A DNA stretch of 5,882 nt from Actinomycetota bacterium (GTDB lineage: Bacteria; Actinomycetota; Actinomycetes; Propionibacteriales; Propionibacteriaceae), in the NCBI GenBank assembly GCA_016213595.1, contig JACRAA010000443.1, positions 1 to 5,882 of the forward strand. The letters run 5' to 3'. Shown in pieces: positions 1-4,847 of the stretch (position 1 is its first letter; the number at the start of each line of letters is the position of its first letter). A program made the translations under genes and the position numbers. The notes under the pieces are model-generated. The model was given only the letters and a program-made list of their open reading frames with translations. It searched no databases and had not been told where the DNA came from.

Positions 1-732
1 ATCGCGGTCGCGTACACCCCGTCCGTCGACGTGCTCGCCCTCGGGCTCGGCGTCGTGGCCGTGGGCGTGTTCGGCCTGCTCGTCCGGCGCTGGTCCGCCT
101 TCTTCGCGTCGCGGGCCTGGGGCATGCCGGTGATCCTGCTGCCCGTGGCCGCGGCGGCCTGGTTCTTCGTGCACGCGTCCGGCATCCACGCGACCATCGC
201 GGGCGTCCTTCTGGGGATGTGCGTACCCGTCGGGCGGACGGCGCACGAGGACCCGGAGCAGCCCGGCCTCGCGGAGAGGATGGACCACCTGGTCAGGCCA
301 TTCTCGGCGGGGGTGGTCGTGCCCGTGTTCGCCCTCTTCTCGGCCGGGGTCGCAGTCGGCAGCCTGTCCGGGCTCGCCGCATCGCTGCGGAACCCTGTCA
401 CGCTGGGCGTCATCGCCGGCCTCGTCATCGGGAAGCCCGTCGGGATCGTCGCGACGTCGTTCCTCGTGACCCGCTCGCGCCACCTGTCGCTCGACGAGTC
501 CATCGGCTGGCCGGATGTCATCGGCGTCGGGGTGCTGGCGGGCATCGGGTTCACCGTGTCGCTGCTCGTCGCGGAGCTGAGCTTCCCGACGCGGCATCCC
601 TCCCACGACGACGCCAAGCTCGGAGTCCTGGTCGCGTCGCTCGTCGCGTCGGTGCTGGCCGCGGTCGTCCTCGGCGCGAGGAACCGTCGTTACCGGGCCT
701 GGGAGCGATCCGACGCTGCGGTCGCGGAGTGA
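1..732 (+). CDS. nhaA: Na+/H+ antiporter NhaA, C-terminal part (5' end outside window)
   Basis: Inner-membrane antiporter that expels Na+ (or Li+) in exchange for protons, used in pH and salt homeostasis. The frame is open from base 1 and gives 243 residues, against about 390 for E. coli NhaA, so roughly the N-terminal third is missing. The visible part begins where the helix carrying the DD ion-binding pair ends; those aspartates must lie just upstream of the window. NhaA landmarks in order are SGIHATIAGVLLG (residues 60-72), PVFALFSAGV (108-117), the GLVIGKPVGI segment with the conserved lysine (K145 here, equivalent to E. coli K300), GIGFTVSLLVAELSF (181-195) and AKLGVLVASL (205-214). The alternation of hydrophobic helices and short charged loops fits helices V to XII. 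The tail after residue 228 is short, basic and cytoplasmic. The gene converges on the rhomboid gene, with 7 bp between the stops. The family assignment is very secure; ion preference cannot be read from this fragment. Confidence 0.96.
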   Translation: MAVAYTPSVDVLALGLGVVAVGVFGLLVRRWSAFFASRAWGMPVILLPVAAAAWFFVHASGIHATIAGVLLGMCVPVGRTAHEDPEQPGLAERMDHLVRPFSAGVVVPVFALFSAGVAVGSLSGLAASLRNPVTLGVIAGLVIGKPVGIVATSFLVTRSRHLSLDESIGWPDVIGVGVLAGIGFTVSLLVAELSFPTRHPSHDDAKLGVLVASLVASVLAAVVLGARNRRYRAWERSDAAVAE

Positions 733-749
733 CCGTAGGTCAGGCGACC
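720..749. terminator. Nested hairpin across both convergent stop codons, candidate bidirectional terminator
   Basis: GGTCGC (720-725) pairs with GCGACC (744-749). Inside it, TGACC (730-734) pairs with GGTCA (738-742) around a GTA loop. The two stems are separated by a 4-by-1 internal loop. The inner arms contain the stop codons of nhaA (TGA, 730-732) and of the rhomboid gene (TGA on the minus strand, 742-740). There is no T-tract on either side, so a classical intrinsic terminator is not shown. The bidirectional role is inferred from position and symmetry. Confidence 0.35.
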
Positions 750-1342
750 CTGTGGCCGGCCGGTGCCTTGCCGCGGTCGCGGCGGAACAGGAGCCACGCG
801 GCGAGCACGCCGCCGATGGCGCCGCCGAGGTGTCCCTGCCAGGAGACACCGGCGCTCAGCGGGAACACGCCGAGCAGCACGGACCCGTAGACGAGGGCCA
901 CGACGAGCCCCAGCACGATGTGAGGCCAGCGGCGGCTGAGGAAGCCGCGGACGATGAGGTACGTGACCCAGCCGAAGATCACGCCGGACGCGCCGAGCAC
1001 GAGGTAGTGGATGGGGGTCAGCAACCAGGCGAGGATGCCGGAGCTGACCCACCCGGACACCGTCGCGACCACCCACTGGCGCAGGCCGCTCGCCCACAGC
1101 ACGGTTCCGAGGACGAACAGCGGCAGCGAGTTGGCGGCGACGTGGGCGAAGCTCGCGTGGAGCAGGGGGGCGAACACGATGCCGTCCAGGCCGACGAGGT
1201 CCCAGGGCCGGATGGCGAACGCGTCGAGCGCATGGTTCATGAGCGTGTCCACGCCCTCGATGAGCCACAGCACCACGACGACGCCGGCCATGACGAGGGC
1301 GCCCGTACGGAGTCGAGCCCAGTCGATCGTGGCGCGTGACAT
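740..1342 (-). CDS. Rhomboid family intramembrane serine protease
   Basis: A polytopic membrane protease that cleaves transmembrane substrates within the bilayer using a Ser-His dyad. The 200-residue protein carries the family signature in the right order: HASFAHVAANSL (62-73, the H-x4-H-x3-N motif that supports the oxyanion hole), GASG with nucleophile S119 (117-120), and WQGHLGGAIGG with catalytic H171 (168-178). About six hydrophobic segments can be seen, near residues 14-32, 66-84, 88-108, 111-131, 138-160 and 170-187, matching the minimal six-helix rhomboid core. No extra cytoplasmic domain is present. The start chosen is the ATG at 1342. An in-frame ATG at 1453 would add 37 Pro/Arg-rich residues with no rhomboid character running through the intergenic repeats. 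A -10-like CATCCT ends 6 nt before the chosen ATG, which supports a leaderless start. The gene is transcribed divergently from hemW. Both catalytic residues are present, so it is probably active; the substrate is unknown. Confidence 0.93.
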   Translation of the reverse strand: MSRATIDWARLRTGALVMAGVVVVLWLIEGVDTLMNHALDAFAIRPWDLVGLDGIVFAPLLHASFAHVAANSLPLFVLGTVLWASGLRQWVVATVSGWVSSGILAWLLTPIHYLVLGASGVIFGWVTYLIVRGFLSRRWPHIVLGLVVALVYGSVLLGVFPLSAGVSWQGHLGGAIGGVLAAWLLFRRDRGKAPAGHRVA

Positions 1343-1348
1343 GAAGCA

Positions 1349-1354
1349 AGGATG
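1349..1354 (-). promoter_or_regulatory. -10-like hexamer for leaderless rhomboid transcript
   Basis: On the minus strand CATCCT is followed by 6 nt (TGCTTC) and then the ATG. It keeps the A at position 2 and the final T of the TANNNT pattern but not the first T, so it is the weakest of the five start sites. No Shine-Dalgarno sequence precedes the ATG. No convincing -35 is visible. Confidence 0.4.
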
Positions 1355-1385
1355 GCACCCCAGGTCGTACCCAGTGTGGACGTGG

Positions 1386-1417
1386 GGAGAACGCACAGGG
1401 GGCGGCGGAGAACGCAC
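1386..1417. repeat. 11-bp direct repeat, 21-bp period, in divergent promoter region
   Basis: GGAGAACGCAC occurs perfectly at 1386-1396 and 1407-1417. The centre-to-centre distance is 21 bp, close to two helical turns, so both copies face the same side of the DNA. They lie 44-75 bp upstream of the rhomboid ATG and 56-87 bp upstream of the hemW GTG. This fits a paired binding site for a regulator of one or both genes; that role is inference. The rest of the spacer shows only the two -10-like hexamers. Confidence 0.45.
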
Positions 1418-1460
1418 CGGTCGGCGATGGCGAGGCGGCGAGGCTGTCGTCACGAGCCGC

Positions 1461-1466
1461 TACCCT
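1461..1466 (+). promoter_or_regulatory. -10 hexamer for leaderless hemW transcript
   Basis: TACCCT followed by 6 nt (CGTCCG) and the GTG start. The spacing puts the transcription start at the first base of the start codon. No Shine-Dalgarno sequence is present and no clear -35 is seen 16-18 bp upstream. The site decides the choice of the GTG at 1473. Confidence 0.6.
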
Positions 1467-1472
1467 CGTCCG

Positions 1473-2678
1473 GTGGCAGGTCCGCTCCCCGACGGTGACC
1501 CCGTACCCGACGACGGGTCCCTTCCGGCGTCCGCCCTGGCAGCCGGTGACGGCACGCTGGCCCTGTACCTGCACGTTCCGTTCTGCGCGAGCCGGTGCGG
1601 CTACTGCGACTTCAACACGTACACGGCGGCCGAGCTCGGAGCCTCACCGGGCGCCTCGCAGACCTCGTACGTCGACGCGGCGCTCGCCGAGGTCGCCCTC
1701 GCACGCCGCGTGCTCGGCCCGAGGACCGTCACCAGCGTCTTCGTCGGCGGCGGCACCCCCACGCTCCTGGCGTCCGAGACCCTCGTCACACTGCTCGGCG
1801 CCGTCCGCGACACGTTCGTCCTGGCCGACGACGCCGAGGTCACCACGGAGGCGAACCCCGAGTCCGTGACTCCGGAGTCGCTGGCGGCTCTTCGCGAGGG
1901 CGGCTTCACCCGCGTCTCGTTCGGGATGCAGTCGGCCGTACCGCACGTCCTGCACACACTGGACAGGGTCCACACGCCCGGCCGTGCGGCAGAGGCAGTC
2001 GCCGAGGCGCGCGGCGCCGGCTTCCGAGACGTGTCGCTGGACCTGATCTACGGCACCCCGGGGGAGTCCGTCGGCGACTGGCGTACATCGCTGGAGGCCG
2101 CACTCGCCGCTTCACCGGACCACGTCAGTGCGTACGCCCTGATCGTCGAGGAGGGGACCCCCCTGGCCCGGCGGATCCGTCGCGGGGAGCTGGCTGCGCC
2201 CGACGATGACGACCTCGCGGACAAGTATGTGCTCGCCGACGGGCTGCTGCGGGAGGCGGGCTACGACTGGTACGAGCTGAGCAACTGGGCGCGCCCTGGG
2301 CATGAGTGTCGCCACAACATCGCGTACTGGCGTTCCGCGGACTGGTGGGGCATCGGAGCGGGAGCCCACTCACACGTCGGCGGCGTGCGCTGGTGGAACG
2401 TGAAGCACCCCGTGACGTACGGGCAGCGCCTCGGCGCCGGCCGCAGCCCCGGTCAGGCCCGCGAGCTCCTCACCGCCGACCAGCAGCGCGTCGAGCAGGT
2501 CCTCCTCGAGAGCCGGCTCGCCGACGGGCTGGCCGCGTCGCGCCTCCTCCCCAGCGAGCTCGCCCGTGTCGGTGACCTGGCCGGGCGCGGGCTGGTCGTA
2601 CAGCACGATGACCGGCTCGTGCTCACGCTCAAGGGCCGCCTGCTCGCGGACGCCGTCGTCCGTGACCTGCTCGACTGA
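1473..2678 (+). CDS. hemW: Radical SAM heme chaperone HemW (HemN-like)
   Basis: Cytoplasmic radical-SAM protein that binds a 4Fe-4S cluster and heme and delivers heme to target proteins. It is often mis-named oxygen-independent coproporphyrinogen III oxidase. The 401-residue product has YLHVPFCASRCGYCDF with the cluster cysteines C38, C42 and C45. The residue after C45 is Asp, as in HemW; true HemN has a further cysteine there. Next come GGGTPT (92-97), the TTEANPE strand (124-130), SFGMQS (149-154), DLIYGTPGES (190-199), YALIVEEGTPL (221-231), the HemW-type ELSNWARPGHECRHNIAYW region (268-286), GIGAGAHS (293-300) and a C-terminal winged-helix-like HemW domain from about 330. The frame stays open upstream to about 1011, but that stretch overlaps the rhomboid gene antisense. 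The GTG at 1473 sits 6 nt after TACCCT and gives a normal length. DUF3097 follows after 61 bp. Assignment is secure; the heme-chaperone role comes from the family. Confidence 0.95.
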   Translation: MAGPLPDGDPVPDDGSLPASALAAGDGTLALYLHVPFCASRCGYCDFNTYTAAELGASPGASQTSYVDAALAEVALARRVLGPRTVTSVFVGGGTPTLLASETLVTLLGAVRDTFVLADDAEVTTEANPESVTPESLAALREGGFTRVSFGMQSAVPHVLHTLDRVHTPGRAAEAVAEARGAGFRDVSLDLIYGTPGESVGDWRTSLEAALAASPDHVSAYALIVEEGTPLARRIRRGELAAPDDDDLADKYVLADGLLREAGYDWYELSNWARPGHECRHNIAYWRSADWWGIGAGAHSHVGGVRWWNVKHPVTYGQRLGAGRSPGQARELLTADQQRVEQVLLESRLADGLAASRLLPSELARVGDLAGRGLVVQHDDRLVLTLKGRLLADAVVRDLLD

Positions 2679-2727
2679 ACGCGCCCGGTCCGGCGAGTCC
2701 TCCCCGGCTCCCCCGCAGGTCGTGGCC

Positions 2728-2733
2728 TAGCCT
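2728..2733 (+). promoter_or_regulatory. -10 hexamer for leaderless DUF3097 transcript
   Basis: TAGCCT followed by 6 nt (CGCGGG) and the GTG at 2740. The spacing and sequence class match the sites before hemW and the lipoate ligase gene. No Shine-Dalgarno sequence is present. It suggests that this gene can be transcribed separately from hemW despite the short 61-bp gap. Confidence 0.58.
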
Positions 2734-2739
2734 CGCGGG

Positions 2740-3573
2740 GTGCCAGGAGATCGCTACCGGGACGTGCTCGCGCCGGAGAACCGCCCACGCAAGGTCCCGC
2801 CGCCCAAGGTGACCGTCGAGCGCGACATGGTCGTCGAGGAGGGGCTGACGGGGTTCTGCGGAGCGGTCGTGGCCTGGGAGAACGGCATCGTGGTGCTTGA
2901 GGACCGCCGGCTGAGGCGCCGCTCGTTCCCCATGGGGAAGGGCTTCCTCCTCGAGGGGCGGCCGGTCGAGCTCGTCTCGCCCGCACGGCAGGCGCCGGTA
3001 CGACCGACGCACACAGCCTCCGGGTCGCGGGTCGCGGAGGCGGCCCGGGCGCGCGTGGCCGCCCCCAGCCGCATCTACGTGGAGGGCCGTCACGACGCGG
3101 AGCTGGTCGAGAAGGTGTGGGGCGACGACCTGCGGCACGTGGGGGTCGTCGTCGAGTACCTCGGCGGGGTGGACGACCTCCCTGCCATCGTCGAGCAGTT
3201 CCGTCCGAGCCGGGAGCGCCGCCTGGGTGTCCTGGTCGACCACCTGGTCGCCGGCAGCAAAGAGACCCGTCTCGTCGACCAGGTCCGTACAGGCGCCTTC
3301 GGGGCGTACGTGCTGGTCACCGGCCACTCGTACATCGACGTCTGGCAGGCGGTGAAGCCCGCGACAGTCGGCATCCCTGGCTGGCCGGAGGTGCCGAAGG
3401 GCGAGGACTGGAAGAAGGGCACCTGTGCCCGCCTCGGGTGGCCGCACGCTGACCAGGCCGACATCGCCGCGGTGTGGCGCTCGATCCTCGGCAAGGTGAC
3501 GACCTGGAAGGACCTGGACCCGCGTCTCGTCACCGAGGTCGAGCGGCTCATCGACTTCACCCAGGACCTCTGA
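2740..3573 (+). CDS. DUF3097 family protein, function unknown, TOPRIM-like motifs
   Basis: A 277-residue soluble protein, recognised as the actinobacterial DUF3097 family; I know of no established function. It has no signal peptide or membrane helix. Residues 1-33 are charged and Pro/Lys-rich. Residues 34-82 form a compact beta-rich segment (GLTGFCGAVVAWENGIVVLE, then RRSFPMGKGFLLEGRPVELV). A linker at about 83-108 is Ala/Arg/Pro-rich. From 111 comes RIYVEGRHDAELVEKVWG, then VVVEYLGGVDDLPAI (137-151), LGVLVDHLVAGSKETRLVDQ (162-181) and VLVTGHSYIDVWQAVKP (191-207). The VEG-x2-D element (E115, D119) followed by an LVDH-x3-GSKE element (D167, H168, K174, E175) resembles TOPRIM nuclease or primase folds, but the usual DxD reads D-H-L. 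The C-terminus (about 216-277) is rich in Trp, Asp and Lys and ends in helices. The GTG start is set by the TAGCCT hexamer 6 nt upstream. Family call secure; TOPRIM relation is my inference. Confidence 0.88.
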   Translation: MPGDRYRDVLAPENRPRKVPPPKVTVERDMVVEEGLTGFCGAVVAWENGIVVLEDRRLRRRSFPMGKGFLLEGRPVELVSPARQAPVRPTHTASGSRVAEAARARVAAPSRIYVEGRHDAELVEKVWGDDLRHVGVVVEYLGGVDDLPAIVEQFRPSRERRLGVLVDHLVAGSKETRLVDQVRTGAFGAYVLVTGHSYIDVWQAVKPATVGIPGWPEVPKGEDWKKGTCARLGWPHADQADIAAVWRSILGKVTTWKDLDPRLVTEVERLIDFTQDL

Positions 3574-3577
3574 GGGG

Positions 3578-3601
3578 GCTGCCCGGCCCTCGGGCGGCAG
3601 C
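3578..3601 (+). terminator. GC-rich hairpin after DUF3097, candidate terminator
   Basis: GCTGCC (3578-3583) pairs with GGCAGC (3596-3601). Inside, GCC (3586-3588) pairs with GGC (3593-3595) around a CTCG tetraloop, with a 2-nt CG bulge on the left side. It begins 4 nt after the DUF3097 stop codon. The nearest T run (TTTT, 3613-3616) is 11 nt beyond the stem, so this is at best a non-canonical GC-rich terminator of the actinobacterial kind. Confidence 0.45.
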
Positions 3602-3608
3602 GAGCCAT

Positions 3609-3683
3609 CGCCGTTTTGGCTGGTCAGATCGCGGGCTGGCCCGTCAGCGGCCGTTTCCGCTCATCTGGACAGCGAAAACGGCG
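3609..3683. repeat. 75-nt imperfect palindrome with two internal hairpins, overlapping the lipoate ligase promoter region
   Basis: The left arm (3609-3629) and right arm (3663-3683) are reverse complements at 18 of 21 positions; the outermost 14 match at 13, including CGCCGTTTT against AAAACGGCG. The 33-nt interior holds two further small palindromes: CGGGC-TG-GCCCG (3632-3643) and AGCGG-(6 nt)-CCGCT (3646-3661). The whole could fold as a three-way junction in RNA or extrude as a branched cruciform in DNA. Its right edge is 13 bp from the -10 hexamer of the lipoate ligase gene and covers the expected -35 position. It could be an operator, a processed 3' end of the DUF3097 transcript, a small RNA or a dispersed repeat; the sequence alone does not decide. 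Confidence 0.55.
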
Positions 3684-3696
3684 GTCCTGCTACCTC

Positions 3697-3702
3697 TACC
3701 CT
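3697..3702 (+). promoter_or_regulatory. -10 hexamer for leaderless lipoate ligase transcript
   Basis: TACCCT followed by 6 nt (TGCCCC) and the GTG at 3709. With a 17-bp spacer the -35 position would be GAAAAC (3674-3679), inside the right arm of the palindrome. TGGACA (3666-3671) resembles a -35 box but is 25 bp away, too far for this hexamer. No Shine-Dalgarno sequence is present. Confidence 0.6.
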
Positions 3703-3708
3703 TGCCCC

Positions 3709-4797
3709 GTGGCTGAACTCCTGCATGGCGAGTACAAGGTCCCCGGCGGCAAGCTCGTGGCGGTCGACCTGCACGTCGACGAGGGGCATCTGGCCGAGGT
3801 CAAGGTCAGTGGCGACTTCTTCCTCGACCCCGACGAGGCGCTCGAGGTCATCGACGAGGCGCTCCAAGGGCTCAGCGCCACGAGCGGGGTGGGCGAGCTG
3901 GCCGGTCACATCGAGCAGGCGCTGGACCAGGCCCGGGCCGACACCAGGCTCTCCCGGCCTGTCACGATGGCCGGCTTCGACGCCCGCGCCGTCGCCATGG
4001 CTGTACGTCGCGCCCTCGGTCACGCCACCGGCTGGGGCGACCACACCATCACCTACCTCGACCCGGGGCCCCTCGACCCGGCCCTGCACGCCGCGCTGGA
4101 CGAGGTGCTGGGCCGCGAGCTCGCCGCCGGCCGGCGTGGCCCCACCTTCCGGTTCTGGGAGTGGGAGAACAGGGCCGTCGTCATCGGCTCGTTCCAGTCG
4201 CTGCGCAACGAGGTCGACGCGGAGGCGGCCGAGCGGTACGGCGTGCAGGTCGTGCGACGGATCTCCGGCGGCGGCGCGATGTTCATGGAGGCGGGCAACT
4301 GCATCACGTTCTCCCTCGTGGTGCCCGAGTCGCTCGTCGACGGGCTGAGCTACGAGCAGTCGTACGCCTTCCTCGACGAGTGGGTGCTGACGGCGTTGGC
4401 GGCCCTCGGCGTGAACGCGTCGTACGCCGGGCTCAACGACATCGCCTCGCCCGCCGGCAAGATCGCGGGCGCCGCCCAGAAGCGGTTCGTGGGCGGGGCG
4501 GTGCTGCACCACGTGACGATGGCGTACGACATCGACGCCGACAAGATGCTCGAGGTGCTCCGGATCGGTCGCGAGAAGCTGAGCGACAAGGGGACGAAGA
4601 GCGCCAACAAGGGCGTCGACCCCGTACGGTCACAGACCCGTCTGCCACGCGCTGAGGTCATGGCGTCGTTCCTGGAGACGTTCCGCCGCCTGTACACGGT
4701 CGTCGACGGCAGCCTGAGCGACGAGGAGCTGGCGCGCGGCGAGGAGCTCGTACGGACCAAGTTCGCGAACCCGGAGTGGACCGCACGCGTGCCCTGA
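3709..4797 (+). CDS. lplA: Lipoate-protein ligase homologue, N-terminal accessory domain (permuted order)
   Basis: Predicted cytoplasmic enzyme that activates lipoate (or octanoate) with ATP and attaches it to the lysine of lipoyl domains in 2-oxoacid dehydrogenases or GcvH. The product has 362 residues. Residues 7-54 (GEYKVPGGKL, then VKVSGDFFLDPDEA) are the LplA accessory domain, which lies at the C-terminus in E. coli LplA and on a separate LplB polypeptide in Thermoplasma. Residues about 112-345 form the catalytic biotin/lipoate ligase fold: VVIGSFQS (157-164), VVRRISGGGAMFMEAGN (181-197), LNDIASPAGKIAGAAQKR (242-259) with the expected adenylate-binding K251, and GGAVLHHVTMAYDID (262-276). 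The C-terminus KFANPEWT (351-358) resembles the segment that normally joins the catalytic domain to the accessory domain. The His-Asp usually found after GGGAxx is Met-Glu (M193, E194). The GTG start is fixed by TACCCT 6 nt upstream; the frame runs further upstream through non-coding palindrome. Fold secure; exact substrate less so. Confidence 0.88.
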   Translation: MAELLHGEYKVPGGKLVAVDLHVDEGHLAEVKVSGDFFLDPDEALEVIDEALQGLSATSGVGELAGHIEQALDQARADTRLSRPVTMAGFDARAVAMAVRRALGHATGWGDHTITYLDPGPLDPALHAALDEVLGRELAAGRRGPTFRFWEWENRAVVIGSFQSLRNEVDAEAAERYGVQVVRRISGGGAMFMEAGNCITFSLVVPESLVDGLSYEQSYAFLDEWVLTALAALGVNASYAGLNDIASPAGKIAGAAQKRFVGGAVLHHVTMAYDIDADKMLEVLRIGREKLSDKGTKSANKGVDPVRSQTRLPRAEVMASFLETFRRLYTVVDGSLSDEELARGEELVRTKFANPEWTARVP

Positions 4798-4834
4798 CCT
4801 AGCCGGGTGCCGACGGCGGGAGCCCTGGTGACGC

Positions 4835-4840
4835 TAGCCT
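4835..4840 (+). promoter_or_regulatory. -10 hexamer for leaderless CtpE-like ATPase transcript
   Basis: TAGCCT followed by 7 nt (TTCTGGG) and the ATG at 4848. It lies in the 50-bp gap after the lipoate ligase stop codon. No Shine-Dalgarno sequence and no clear -35 are visible. The spacing is one base longer than at the other starts. Confidence 0.55.
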
Positions 4841-4847
4841 TTCTGGG

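Noticed and set aside
219..890. Arg-rich open frame on the plus strand overlapping nhaA and the rhomboid gene
   Set aside because: It is a frame-shifted shadow of nhaA running antisense into the rhomboid gene; the composition is typical of a wrong frame in high-GC DNA.
1343..1453. N-terminal extension of the rhomboid gene to the ATG at 1453
   Set aside because: The 37 extra residues are Pro/Arg-rich and lie over the direct repeats of the promoter region. The protein from 1342 already holds the complete six-helix core.
1011..1472. Upstream extension of the hemW frame (154 extra codons)
   Set aside because: It runs antisense through the rhomboid gene, has no HemW similarity, and would pass over the -10 hexamer that fits the GTG at 1473. 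HemW homologues are about 380-410 residues.
1473..2678. Oxygen-independent coproporphyrinogen III oxidase (HemN)
   Set aside because: The residue after the third cluster cysteine is Asp (CDF), not the extra Cys of true HemN, and the C-terminal motifs (CRHNIAYW) are of HemW type.
3609..3683. tRNA-like gene, because of the 75-nt length and branched fold
   Set aside because: There is no GGTTCGA T-loop motif and no D-arm consensus. The outer stem would be 21 bp instead of 7, and the small hairpins do not match tRNA arm sizes.
3616..3708. Upstream extension of the lipoate ligase frame (31 extra codons)
   Set aside because: It crosses the palindrome and the TACCCT hexamer, and adds residues with no family similarity before the accessory domain.
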